A DNA stretch of 64,000 nucleotides from JAWVFM01 sp963771655 (GTDB taxonomy: Bacteria; Actinomycetota; Thermoleophilia; Solirubrobacterales; 70-9): the NCBI GenBank assembly GCA_963771655.1, contig CAVYUG010000003.1:26662-90661 (forward strand), in the 5' to 3' direction. The notes under the pieces are model-generated. The model saw only the letters and a program-made list of their open reading frames with translations, made no database searches and was not told where the DNA came from. Each line of letters starts with the position of its first letter. Position 1 is the first letter of the stretch. Positions 31,361 to 39,380 of this stretch are shown piece after piece. Position numbers and translations under genes: made by a program.

Positions 31361-31996
31361 CTAGTGGGGCGACGCGAGACCGAGGGCGACCTGGCGAACC
31401 GGGATCGGCACGCGGGCGCGCACGTCCTCCGCCGCACGGTGTGCCCGCTCGTCGTCCACCTCGGTCACGAAGACGAGCCGCTCCGCGGGGAACGTGCGCA
31501 GGGCATCCTCGGTGGCGACGGTCGGATCGGGGTCGCCGACGCGGCCGCGCGCGCCGATGCCCGCCGCCGCGAGGGTCCCGATGGAGACCGCGAGCCGCTC
31601 CTGCGCGCTCAACCGGGCAGGACCGAGGTCGGAGAGCCAATGCCCGAGCCGGCTTCCACTCGCGGGCGCGACCACCAGCACCTCAGCCTCGGAGGGCGAG
31701 GACGCCCCGGCCTCCTCGGCCGAGTCGGCGACGGCCTCGGCGGCGATGGGCTCATCGACGCCCGTGCAGGCGATCACCAGCACGCGGGCTCCTTCCCGCG
31801 CGGCCGAGGCAACCTCGATTGCCTCGCGTGGCGATGCACGAACCGCCAGGTAGACGATCGTCGCGGCAACCAGGAAGGACGCGCCGAGCCCGGCGGGAGG
31901 TCCCCCGACCAAGGTCGCCCCGACGATGGGCACCGCGATCCCGATCACCGCAATCGGGAGGTGCCAGGGACGCAACGGTGACGAGCTCCCCTCCAC
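31361..31996 (-). CDS. Two-TM protein with cytosolic nucleotide-binding-like domain
   Basis: A 211-residue protein: two hydrophobic helices (residues 11-30 and 37-51), then a soluble alpha/beta domain with ARVLVIACTGVDEPIAAEAV, AEVLVVAPASGSRLGHWLSD and RLVFVTEVDDE. The alternation of hydrophobic strands resembles the universal-stress-protein/Rossmann-like fold, but no clear ATP motif is seen. Similar membrane-tethered proteins occur in solirubrobacteral genomes. GTG at 31996 lies 9 nt after GGGTAA (32011-32006), which lacks a GTTT -35. Confidence 0.65.
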   Translation of the reverse strand: MEGSSSPLRPWHLPIAVIGIAVPIVGATLVGGPPAGLGASFLVAATIVYLAVRASPREAIEVASAAREGARVLVIACTGVDEPIAAEAVADSAEEAGASSPSEAEVLVVAPASGSRLGHWLSDLGPARLSAQERLAVSIGTLAAAGIGARGRVGDPDPTVATEDALRTFPAERLVFVTEVDDERAHRAAEDVRARVPIPVRQVALGLASPH

Positions 31997-32027
31997 GCCG
32001 AAAAGTTACCCCGTAGAGTGCGGGTCC

Positions 32028-32486
32028 ATGTCTCAAGCAACGCTCCACACATCCGCCGGCCCGGTCGAGGTCGAGCTATTCGACGACGCGGCGCCGAAGA
32101 CCGTGGAGAACTTCCGCAAGCTCGCCGGCGACGGCTTCTACGACGGCCTCGTCTTCCACCGGGTGATCCGCGGGTTCATGATCCAGGGCGGCTGCCCGGA
32201 GGGCACGGGAACCGGGGGCCCCGGGTACACGTTCGAGGACGAGTTCAACGATCACAAGGTGGTGCGGGGTGCGCTCGCGATGGCCAACTCCGGCCCCAAC
32301 ACCAACGGCTCGCAGTTCTTCATCGTCACCACCGACGAGGCCCCGTGGCTCGACGGCAAGCACACGGTCTTCGGCGAGGTCGGAGGCGGCATGGACGTCG
32401 TCGACGCGATCGAGGGCACGCCCACCGACGACCGCGACCGTCCGCGGGAGCCACAGACGATCGAACGGGTCGAGCTCGGCGACTAG
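32028..32486 (+). CDS. Cyclophilin-type peptidyl-prolyl cis-trans isomerase
   Basis: A 152-residue cyclophilin. Active-site residues are visible in VFHRVIRGFMIQGGCPEGTG (catalytic Arg and Gln), ALAMANSGPNTNGSQFFIV and WLDGKHTVFGEV. It catalyses proline isomerisation during folding in the cytoplasm; no signal peptide is present. TAGAGT lies 8 nt before the ATG, so a nearly leaderless mRNA is possible. It is followed 7 bp later by a STAS gene. Confidence 0.95.
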   Translation: MSQATLHTSAGPVEVELFDDAAPKTVENFRKLAGDGFYDGLVFHRVIRGFMIQGGCPEGTGTGGPGYTFEDEFNDHKVVRGALAMANSGPNTNGSQFFIVTTDEAPWLDGKHTVFGEVGGGMDVVDAIEGTPTDDRDRPREPQTIERVELGD

Positions 32487-32493
32487 GAGCGCG

Positions 32494-32862
32494 ATGGCGA
32501 GCAGCGGGCCGCGCGGGCTGGAGGTTCAGGAGGAGATCACCGAGGTCGTGCGCGTAGTCGCCCTGCGGGGAACCCTCGACATCGAGACGGCTCCCGCGCT
32601 CGAGGAGAAGCTCACCGCCGGCGCCGCCGACCCGGACCGACCCCTCGTCGTCGACCTGCTCGACTGCGCCTTCATCGATTCCGTGGGCCTCGCGGCGCTG
32701 CTCCGAGGAGCTAAGCCGCTTCAGAACGGCGAGGCCAACGTGGCGTTCGTCGCCGGCGACGGGCCGGTTCGAAAGCTCCTGACCCTCACCGCCGTTGACC
32801 GCACGATCCCGGTCTTCGCAACGCGCGACGAGGCCGTCGCCGCGGTCACCGACCCCGGCTGA
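32494..32862 (+). CDS. STAS-domain anti-sigma factor antagonist
   Basis: A 122-residue STAS protein, third in the window. ITEVVRVVALRGTLDIETAP is the first strand-helix unit, VVDLLDCAFIDSVGLAALLR is the phospho-loop with Ser (DSVG rather than DSTG), and PVRKLLTLTAVDRTIPVFAT is the final helix. It can be phosphorylated on Ser by an RsbW-type kinase in principle. It is probably co-transcribed with the cyclophilin gene. Confidence 0.85.
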   Translation: MASSGPRGLEVQEEITEVVRVVALRGTLDIETAPALEEKLTAGAADPDRPLVVDLLDCAFIDSVGLAALLRGAKPLQNGEANVAFVAGDGPVRKLLTLTAVDRTIPVFATRDEAVAAVTDPG

Positions 32863-32914
32863 GTTCCGTGCAAAGCGAGGTGAGCGACCCGCGCTGAGCG
32901 GGTAGTCGCCGCTC

Positions 32915-33196
32915 ATGTCACGCGTTTTGTTCGTGCCGGTGAGCGTCGGCGCCGGCCTGGTGGCCGGCTTCGTCGCGAAGAAGCTCTTCGACGCCGCGTG
33001 GTCGCTGGTCGACGACGCCGACGCGCCCGAGCCCGAGCAGCGGGGCGTTTCCCTCGGCAAGCTCGCCGCGGCCCTCGCAATCGAGGGCGCTGCCTTTCGC
33101 GTGACCAAGGGTCTGATCGACCACGCCTCCCGCCGCGGGTTCGAGCGCGCGACCGGCTCGTGGCCCGGCGAGGACCCCCAAACCGAGACCGCCTAG
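32915..33196 (+). CDS. DUF4235 membrane protein
   Basis: A 93-residue protein with a hydrophobic N-terminal helix (VPVSVGAGLVAGFVAKKLF), a polar linker (DDADAPEPEQRG) and a second helix (KLAAALAIEGAAFRVTKGLI). The KK..F...W..VD and V.KGL.D.ASRRGF patterns fit DUF4235, an actinobacterial family without known function. ATG at 32915 lies 9 nt after GGGTAG (32900-32905), which suggests a leaderless message; the -35 is poor. Confidence 0.82.
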   Translation: MSRVLFVPVSVGAGLVAGFVAKKLFDAAWSLVDDADAPEPEQRGVSLGKLAAALAIEGAAFRVTKGLIDHASRRGFERATGSWPGEDPQTETA

Positions 33197-33208
33197 GAGG
33201 GTCCCAGG

Positions 33209-34198
33209 ATGCGGTACTTCCACTTCTGCGCCCACGAGCACTTCCCCCCGGACGATCTGCTCCGCCAGGCAGCGGAGGCGGAGGACGCCGGTTTCGACGG
33301 CATCGCCTGCTCCGATCATCTCCAGCCGTGGTGGGAGCCGGGCGAATCCGGCCACGCGTGGGTATGGCTCGGCGCGGCCGGCCAGGCGACGCGCCAGGCG
33401 CCCATCGGGACCGGCGTCACCCCGGCGGGCGCGCGCTACCACCCGGCGCTGATCGCCCAGGCGTGGGCGACGTTGGAGACCCTCTTCCCGGGGCGCCCGT
33501 TTCTCGGCTTCGGCTCAGGCGAATCGCTCAACGAGTCGCCGCTGGGCGCCGACTGGCCGCCGGTGACCGAGCAGATCGAGCGGATGGAGGAGGGTCTCGA
33601 GCTAATCCACCGGCTCTTCGACGGCGAGAGGGTGACCCATGAGGGGAAGCACTGGAAGGCCGACGAGGCGATCCTGCACACACGGCCGAGCCGCCGCCCG
33701 CCGATCTACGTCTCGGCGTTCGGGCCCCAGGCGGCCGCGGTCGCTGGGCGGCTCGGCGATGGCCTCTGGACGCTCGCCGATCCGGAGCAGGTGCCCGAGA
33801 TCCTGGACGCCTACCGGTCAGCGGCGGACGACGCCGCTCGCGAGCCCGGCGAGATCCTCCTTCAGACCGGTTTCTCCTGGGCGCCCGACGACGACGACGC
33901 GCTTGAGGGCGTGCGGGTCTGGAAGGGCGCCCAGCCCGACGAGTTCTACACCGACGACTGGCACCGCCCGGCCGACATGTACGAGGAGGGCGAGCGGCAG
34001 ATCTCCGACGACGACCTGCGCGAGGCGTTCATCATCTCCTCCGATCCGGAGGTACATGCGGAGCGCGTTCGCGAGATCGAGGAGATGGGCGCGACGACCG
34101 TCGTCCTCGCGAACAACTCAGGCGCCGACCCGCACGGCGCCATCCGCGTCTACGCCGACGAGGTGCTGCCGGCGCTGAGGGGCGCCCGGGTGGGCTGA
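33209..34198 (+). CDS. LLM-class F420-dependent oxidoreductase (TIGR03557-like)
   Basis: A 329-residue luciferase-like TIM-barrel protein. Family features are HEHFPPDDLLRQAAEAEDAGFD, SDHLQPWWEPGESGHAWVWL, GTGVTPAGARYHPALIAQAW, FLGFGSGESLNESPLGADWP and the C-terminal ANNSGADPHGAIRVY. These match the F420-binding G6PDH-like (TIGR03557) group, so the cofactor is probably F420; the substrate is unknown. GGAGGG precedes the ATG. The last 49 bp overlap the convergent rlmN gene. Confidence 0.9.
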   Translation: MRYFHFCAHEHFPPDDLLRQAAEAEDAGFDGIACSDHLQPWWEPGESGHAWVWLGAAGQATRQAPIGTGVTPAGARYHPALIAQAWATLETLFPGRPFLGFGSGESLNESPLGADWPPVTEQIERMEEGLELIHRLFDGERVTHEGKHWKADEAILHTRPSRRPPIYVSAFGPQAAAVAGRLGDGLWTLADPEQVPEILDAYRSAADDAAREPGEILLQTGFSWAPDDDDALEGVRVWKGAQPDEFYTDDWHRPADMYEEGERQISDDDLREAFIISSDPEVHAERVREIEEMGATTVVLANNSGADPHGAIRVYADEVLPALRGARVG

Positions 34199-35190
34199 CC
34201 CGCCCGGGTGGGCTGAGCCGCCAGCTGCCCGCAGGCCGCAGCGATGTCGCGGCCTCGGGTGAGCCGGACGGTCGCCGGAACCCCGCGGGCCCGCAGGGCC
34301 GTTGCGAAAGCGTCGATCGCCTCGCGGGTCGAGCCCTCGAATCCCGTTCCCGTTGGGTTGTAGGGGATCAGGTTGACCTTGAACGCCTCGCGCGGCGTGA
34401 GCACGGCCGCAAGGGCGTCGGCCTGCTCGTAGCGGTCGTTGACGCCGGCGAGCATCACGTACTCGACGAAGACGCGCCGGCGCCTGGCCGCGCGCCACGC
34501 AAGGCACGCTTCGATGACATCCGCCAGGGGGTAGCGGTCGTTCACCGGCATCAGCTCCGAACGGAGCTCCTCCTCCGCCGCGTGAAGCGAGAGCGCCAGG
34601 CGCACCGGGGGTCCCTCCGCGGTGAGGCGCTCGATGCCGGGGATCCATCCCACGGTGGAGACCGTCGTGCGCGAGCTGGCGATCCCGATGTCCGGAAGGC
34701 GCTCGCAGGCCCCGAGAACCGCGTCGACGTTCTGGAGCGGCTCCCCCATCCCCATGAAAACAAGGTGGTTGACGGCGCCCGAGCGTCTGAAGTGAAGCGC
34801 CTGGTCGAGGATCTCCGACGCGGTGAGGTTGCGGCCGAAGCGCATCGCGCCGGTCGCGCAGAACGCGCAAGTGAGCGGGCACCCGGACTGGCTCGAGACG
34901 CAGAGCGAGCGCCGGCCGTCGCGGTAGCTCATCAGCACCGCCTCGACGGGTTTGCCGTCGGCGGTGGCAAAGAGGCCCTTGCGAGTGCCGTCGCGTGAGC
35001 GCTCCTCCCGCCCCACCGCCAGGGTCGAGAGCGGCACCTCGCGCCCGAGATCGGAGCGGAGGCTCGCGGGCAGGTTCGTCATCTCGTCGTACGAGCGAGC
35101 GCCGCGAGCCGCCCACTCCCACACCTGCCCGCCGCGGAAGGCCGGCTCTCCGCGAGCGGAGAGATAGCTGTCGAGGAGCTCGAGGTCCAC
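34150..35190 (-). CDS. rlmN: 23S rRNA (adenine2503-C2)-methyltransferase
   Basis: A 346-residue radical-SAM enzyme that methylates C2 of A2503 in 23S rRNA and A37 of some tRNAs. The cluster motif is CPLTCAFC (Cys 104, 108, 111); the second catalytic Cys is in RDIAAACGQL near the C-terminus; FMGMGEPLQNVDAVLGACE and NLIPYNPTG are family motifs. GTG at 35190 begins at the conserved VDLELLDSYL; longer forms add unrelated sequence. The C-terminal 16 residues contain a duplicated hexapeptide and overlap the LLM gene. Confidence 0.95.
   Translation of the reverse strand: MDLELLDSYLSARGEPAFRGGQVWEWAARGARSYDEMTNLPASLRSDLGREVPLSTLAVGREERSRDGTRKGLFATADGKPVEAVLMSYRDGRRSLCVSSQSGCPLTCAFCATGAMRFGRNLTASEILDQALHFRRSGAVNHLVFMGMGEPLQNVDAVLGACERLPDIGIASSRTTVSTVGWIPGIERLTAEGPPVRLALSLHAAEEELRSELMPVNDRYPLADVIEACLAWRAARRRRVFVEYVMLAGVNDRYEQADALAAVLTPREAFKVNLIPYNPTGTGFEGSTREAIDAFATALRARGVPATVRLTRGRDIAAACGQLAAQPTRAGQPTRAPLSAGSTSSA
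34183..34216 (+). repeat. 18-bp-period tandem duplication across two overlapping gene ends
   Basis: CGCCCGGGTGGGCTGA occurs at 34183-34198 and 34201-34216. The first copy carries the stop of the LLM gene. On the other strand the duplication gives the repeated hexapeptide QPTRAG/QPTRAP in RlmN. Confidence 0.8.
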
Positions 35191-35218
35191 GCAGAGAGTG
35201 TGGCAGCGGACACAACGT

Positions 35219-35234
35219 TTGACTCGCGAGTCAA
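35219..35234. promoter_or_regulatory. Perfect 16-bp palindrome between rlmN and the CsbD gene
   Basis: TTGACTCGCGAGTCAA is a perfect dyad 28 bp upstream of the rlmN start (minus) and 42 bp upstream of the CsbD start (plus). It may be a repressor operator or part of a promoter (it contains TTGACT). A GGGTAT lies at 35244-35249 but without GTTT at the required spacing. Confidence 0.5.
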
Positions 35235-35276
35235 CGGCTATTTGGGTATCAGCAACATCCCTAAGGAGGCAATCAA

Positions 35277-35471
35277 ATGGGTTCACTCACCGACAAGGTC
35301 ACGGGCAAGGCGAAGCAGGTCGCCGGCGACGTGACGGGCGACTCCTCGACCCGCCGCGAGGGCATCGACGAGGAGCGCAAGGGCGAGAAGAAGGACGAGC
35401 TCCAGCGCAGCGAGGAGAAGGCCGACCAGAAGGCCGATGAGGTCGCCGACCTCGAGCGCAAGACCTCGTAG
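35277..35471 (+). CDS. CsbD-family stress protein
   Basis: A 64-residue hydrophilic protein, MGSLTDKVTGKAKQVAGDVT at the start and Lys/Glu/Asp-rich to the end. DKVTGKAKQVAGDVTGD is the CsbD (CsbD-like, UPF0337) signature. These proteins are controlled by the general stress sigma in Bacillus; their molecular role is unknown. AGGAGG precedes the ATG. Stress control here is not proven because the upstream GGGTAT lacks a correctly spaced -35. Confidence 0.92.
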   Translation: MGSLTDKVTGKAKQVAGDVTGDSSTRREGIDEERKGEKKDELQRSEEKADQKADEVADLERKTS

Positions 35472-35472
35472 C

Positions 35473-36360
35473 TCAGCCCTCGGTGCTTTCGGCGCTCACG
35501 GCTCCCTCGGCGTCACCGCCGGGGGAGCCGTCGCCGTTCTGGGGGGCGTCCGGCCTCAGGGCCTCGAACTCCGCCGTGTCGACGGGAAGGCAGGTCTCGC
35601 AGAAGTCCTTGCCGAACGGGGTCAGCACGATGCTCCTGCGCACCGTCCGCGCCGTGCGCCCGCCCTTGCGCAGAGCCTCGAGCACGTCCGGCTGCGCCTC
35701 GACGACCTGGTAGCGAAGGCGGTCGCGGACCGGCTCGCGCGAGAACCAGATGAGGCCCAGCCGGGAGAGGTTGTTGAGGTACGCGGGGACGCGATCGGTG
35801 TAGCGGCAGCCGGCGTCCGCGCCGATCATGTTGCGGCCCGGGGCGACGAGGTCGGACACGAGCGGCAACCCGGCTCGGATGTCAACCGAGGGCTGAGCGC
35901 CCTCGAGAAAGAGCAGGCGCAGTATCCGCGCCTCGTCGGGTGCCAGCTCGCTGAGCATCCGGTCGTACGCGGGGTGCGAGTCCTCGTCGTAGTCGACGTC
36001 GGCCGAGCGCCGCAGTAGCTCCTCGCCGCGGGCGCGCAGCGCCGACTCGGATGTTTCGTGAGCGTCCGCCTCGTTCTCATCGCGGAGAAGCTCGGAGACT
36101 CCCGATCCGCGGCTCGTGCCGTCGACGATTTCGAGCATCCGGCGGGCGTAGGCCCGGATGTCGGCGGCGGTCTCGTTGAAGAGCTCGGACGCGGACTCGC
36201 GGCCGGTCGCGGCCCGCGCGAGGCGGGCCCCGGAGCGGACCGCGGTCTCGACCGTCCACTCCGCCGTGTTCCACCATGACGACGCGTAGATGCGGGCCAG
36301 GCCGGGCAGGGCGGCCCGGAGGCCTTCGTCGGACCGGTGGCTGTCGTTCTCGGAGCTCAT
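35473..36360 (-). CDS. Abi-alpha (DUF4393) family protein
   Basis: A 295-residue soluble protein. The N-terminal half is helical; the C-terminal half has AYDRMLSELAPDEARILRLL, VPAYLNNLSRLGLIWFSREP and SIVLTPFGKDFCETCLP, the DUF4393/Abi-alpha pattern of a winged-helix-like unit. Abi-alpha proteins were named for abortive infection in lactococci; the role in actinobacteria is unproven. ATG at 36360 lies 1 nt after the stop of the DUF445 gene (a GTG at 36369 would overlap it), so the two are co-translated. Confidence 0.8.
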   Translation of the reverse strand: MSSENDSHRSDEGLRAALPGLARIYASSWWNTAEWTVETAVRSGARLARAATGRESASELFNETAADIRAYARRMLEIVDGTSRGSGVSELLRDENEADAHETSESALRARGEELLRRSADVDYDEDSHPAYDRMLSELAPDEARILRLLFLEGAQPSVDIRAGLPLVSDLVAPGRNMIGADAGCRYTDRVPAYLNNLSRLGLIWFSREPVRDRLRYQVVEAQPDVLEALRKGGRTARTVRRSIVLTPFGKDFCETCLPVDTAEFEALRPDAPQNGDGSPGGDAEGAVSAESTEG

Positions 36361-36361
36361 C

Positions 36362-37675
36362 TCAGACACCGAACAGCGCGAGATGGACCAGGCCCGCGCC
36401 GAAGCCGAGCACGGCGCCGTGGGCGTAGAGCATCCACTCGTCCTCCTTGATCGCCGAGCGCAGGAGCTCGACGAAATCTGAATATGACATCTCGCGCATG
36501 CGGGCCTCGAGCAGGCTACGGACCCGCGTGCTCTGGCGCTCGGAGAACTCAGGATCGGTGAGGGGAGTCATCGTGTACTCCACCGCCTCGACGGCGACGG
36601 AGTCGCGGATGGTGTCGTACTGACGCGTGCCCATCGCGACCCGGACCGCGGGCCGCACCGGCCCCGTCGCCCGATCGACCGCCGGCCGCAGCGCCGTCTC
36701 GAGCATCTGGCGAGTGCGGTCGGACCGGGGCCCGTTCAGCAGCTGGTCGCCGACGTTGCCGAGGGTGACGACGTCGTCGGCGATGATCTTCGCGTAGACG
36801 CCCGCGATCTCGGCGCGCCTGCGAAGGAAGAGGCCGTGGAGCTTGAGGGGCCCGATCCGGTGGGGCTCCACCGGCTCGAAGATGAGCTGCATCCCGAGCA
36901 GGTTGGTGACCCAGCCGACGACGACGCCGCACACGGGCAGCACCCACCAGTGCGGGAACGCGTGGACGATGAACACCACGGGGATCCCGAGCAGGAAGCC
37001 GAACAGGAACCCGAAGTTGATCATCAGCCGCAGCTCGCGCTGGCCGATCTCGAGAAAGGCGCGCGTGGCCAGCTCGGGGTTGGCCTCGAACTTGCGGATC
37101 ACCATCAGCTTCACGTCGAGGAGCTGGTCGATGTTGGTCCCGATCTCCTGGGTGACGTCGCGGACGATGTCGGGCAGCTGCGACTGCACGCGGGCGTGGA
37201 CCGCCTCGCGGACGCGCGGCGGCAGGTCGTTCCAGAGCTGCGCGTGCTCGCGGTTCATGATCCGCTCGACGACATCGCGGATGTCGCGCTGGGAGGTCGC
37301 GAGGATGTGCTCGGCGATCTTGTCGGGCTCGAGCTGGTCGTAGAACTCGCCGGGCGTGCCGAGCTTCGCGAGCCCCTTGTCGGCTGCGATCGAGCCCATC
37401 TTCGCCGCGCGCGACGGGATGATCCCCTGCCACCCGACGCCGCCGTGCATGATCCCGGGGATGTCCTGGAGCTTGCGGGGCAGAAGGCGCGCGAGGGGCG
37501 CGAGGCCCGGGACCTCCACCCCGACGAACCGGATCGGGTGGAAGAGCATCCAGACCCCGGTCCAGTTGATGACGTAGCCGATCACGCCGGTGAAGATCGG
37601 GATCGTGATCGCCTTCAGCGTCTCGCTGCCGTGCACGAGCGGCAGCGAGAGCGCGGTGATCACATCTCCACCCAT
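36362..37675 (-). CDS. DUF445 membrane protein
   Basis: A 437-residue protein. A hydrophobic helix near residue 25 is followed by INWTGVWMLFHPIRFVGVEV, QGIIPSRAAKMGSIAADKG, a long amphipathic helical region, two helices (INFGFLFGFLLGIPVVFIVH and VLPVCGVVVGWVTNLLGMQL), a second FEPVEPHRIGPLKLHGLFLR and a last C-terminal helix. The duplicated F.P....G..P.R pattern is the DUF445/YheB-like family. The function is unknown. It is coupled to the Abi-alpha gene downstream and divergent from an ion channel gene. Confidence 0.88.
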   Translation of the reverse strand: MGGDVITALSLPLVHGSETLKAITIPIFTGVIGYVINWTGVWMLFHPIRFVGVEVPGLAPLARLLPRKLQDIPGIMHGGVGWQGIIPSRAAKMGSIAADKGLAKLGTPGEFYDQLEPDKIAEHILATSQRDIRDVVERIMNREHAQLWNDLPPRVREAVHARVQSQLPDIVRDVTQEIGTNIDQLLDVKLMVIRKFEANPELATRAFLEIGQRELRLMINFGFLFGFLLGIPVVFIVHAFPHWWVLPVCGVVVGWVTNLLGMQLIFEPVEPHRIGPLKLHGLFLRRRAEIAGVYAKIIADDVVTLGNVGDQLLNGPRSDRTRQMLETALRPAVDRATGPVRPAVRVAMGTRQYDTIRDSVAVEAVEYTMTPLTDPEFSERQSTRVRSLLEARMREMSYSDFVELLRSAIKEDEWMLYAHGAVLGFGAGLVHLALFGV

Positions 37676-37762
37676 GGGTCCCCGTTCGTGACCCTAGCGG
37701 CGGGCCGGGCGCTCCGTCGCAGCGAAAGGGTCGCCGGGGCGGCGGGCGAAGTCCTCGGGGCA

Positions 37763-38479
37763 ATGCCGACGATGTACCCGGCCTTCCGGCGCGCGGACAC
37801 CGCGCGCTACACGGCGATCCTGGCCCTGATCCTGCTGACCATCGGGTTCCAGCTCGCCGCGCCGGACACCGACTGGGCCCGGCTCGTGACCGTGATGCTC
37901 CAGGGCGGGACGCTCGCCCTCGCGCTCAACGTCGGGCGCATTCACGGAATCTTCGACCGCCTGCTCCTCGGCCTGATCGCAGCGACGATCGCGGTCTCGG
38001 CCGTGGCGGTGATCGGGTTCGGCTCGCTCGGGGAGTTCGAAGCCAGGCTCATCAACCTGCTTCTGATCGCCTTCGCCCCGATCGCGATCCTGATCGGGAT
38101 CATCGTCGACATGCGCGCCCGCCGCCGGGTCACGGTGCGGACGATCATCGGCGTCCTCAGCATCTATCTGCTGATCGGCCTCGTCTTCAACTTCCTCTTC
38201 GGGATCATCGCCGCGCAGACCTCCGATCCCTTCTTCCAGCACGGCATCCACGGAAGCACCGCCGACTACCTCTACTTCAGCTACGCGACCCTGACGACCG
38301 TCGGCTACGGGGACCTCACGGCCGCGCTTCACGTCGGGCGGTCGGTCGCGATCATCGAGGCCCTGATCGGCCAGATCTACCTCGTCAGCGTCGTCTCGCT
38401 GATCGTCGGCAACCTCGGGCGCTCACCCTCGGGCGGCCATGCCCCCACCGCACGGGGCGGGGCGCGGACCTCCCGTTGA
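37763..38479 (+). CDS. Two-TM potassium-channel-pore family protein
   Basis: A 238-residue protein with about six hydrophobic helices and a C-terminal ion-channel pore. The selectivity filter is ATLTTVGYGDLT near residue 180, followed by an inner helix (VAIIEALIGQIYLVSVVSLI). TVGYGD is the K+ channel signature. The first four helices are a non-voltage-sensing membrane domain, so gating is unknown. ATG at 37763 is the first start after the divergent DUF445 gene. The C-terminal tail is short and basic. Confidence 0.85.
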   Translation: MPTMYPAFRRADTARYTAILALILLTIGFQLAAPDTDWARLVTVMLQGGTLALALNVGRIHGIFDRLLLGLIAATIAVSAVAVIGFGSLGEFEARLINLLLIAFAPIAILIGIIVDMRARRRVTVRTIIGVLSIYLLIGLVFNFLFGIIAAQTSDPFFQHGIHGSTADYLYFSYATLTTVGYGDLTAALHVGRSVAIIEALIGQIYLVSVVSLIVGNLGRSPSGGHAPTARGGARTSR

Positions 38480-38483
38480 GGCG

Positions 38484-39380
38484 CTAGGGAGCCGCGACCG
38501 CGCCGAAGAGCTCGCGGGCGCGCTCCGTGACGAGCTCGGGGCGCTCCTCGGGCAGGAAGTGGCGCGCGCCCGGCACCCGCTCCACCTCGAGCCGCGGAGC
38601 GTTCGCCTCATGGCCGCGCAGGTCGGCGCCGCGCGCGATCAGGTCCCCGTCGCCGACCAGGAGTCGCGCGGGAATCTCCAGTCGGGCGTCCCTGTAGCGC
38701 CCTCGGATGATCGGCAGCAGCTCCCGCAGCAGGAACGAGCGGTACATCGCGACCGTCGTATGCGCCCCGCGCTCGGAGCCCATCGTCGACTCGTAGACGG
38801 CGATGTCCCGCTGGTCGAACGGGTCTCCGGCCGAGCCCGCCCTGAGCACCCGCGTCGTCAGGCGGCGCTTCGCCATCGCGGCCCCGAAGAGGCTCAGCGG
38901 GATCTGGTAGAGGAACCCGGCGGCGCGCCACGGGCTCAGCCGGTCGTGGCGCGAGGGCCACGGATGCGGGATGGAAAGCCCCAGGAAGGCGCTCCAGCGC
39001 TCGGGGGCCGCGAAGCACGCGAGGAAGCCGCAGAACGCGCCCCAGTCGTGACCGATGTAGCCGGCCCGCTCGACCTCGAGCGCGTCGAGCACCCCGACGA
39101 GGTCGCGCGCGAGGCGGTCCTTCTCGTAGCCGCTCGGCGGGGCCTCGGACCAGCCGTGACCTCGCAGATCGGGCATGAGCAGCCGGTAATCGGCGGCGAG
39201 CACGGGCGCCACCCGGTGCCAGCACCACCAGTTCTGCGGCCAGCCGTGCACGAGCAGCAGCGGCGGGGCGTCGGCCGGGCCCAGCTCGGCGACGTGGAGG
39301 GCAACCTCGCCGGTCTCCACCCGGTGGTGCGTAACGCCCTCGAGCTCGGGCATCGCCGGCGTCCAGCGTGCCTCGCTCAT
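38484..39380 (-). CDS. Alpha/beta hydrolase, epoxide-hydrolase-like
   Basis: A 298-residue alpha/beta hydrolase. Oxyanion region LLVHGWPQNWWCWHRV, DLRGHGWSEAPPSGYEKDRL, nucleophile elbow GHDWGAFCGF (Asp nucleophile), later acid in LLVGDGDLIARG and His in PGARHFLPEERPELV. Asp as nucleophile and HGWPQ suggest epoxide hydrolase or haloalkane dehalogenase type. The substrate is unknown. It follows the MFS gene, whose stop is 1 bp upstream of its ATG. Confidence 0.87.
   Translation of the reverse strand: MSEARWTPAMPELEGVTHHRVETGEVALHVAELGPADAPPLLLVHGWPQNWWCWHRVAPVLAADYRLLMPDLRGHGWSEAPPSGYEKDRLARDLVGVLDALEVERAGYIGHDWGAFCGFLACFAAPERWSAFLGLSIPHPWPSRHDRLSPWRAAGFLYQIPLSLFGAAMAKRRLTTRVLRAGSAGDPFDQRDIAVYESTMGSERGAHTTVAMYRSFLLRELLPIIRGRYRDARLEIPARLLVGDGDLIARGADLRGHEANAPRLEVERVPGARHFLPEERPELVTERARELFGAVAAP

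Noticed and set aside
35217..35249. SigB-type promoter for the CsbD gene (GTTT and GGGTAT both present)
   Set aside because: The boxes are 23 nt apart, well outside the 13-15 nt seen elsewhere; only the -10 can be kept as suggestive.
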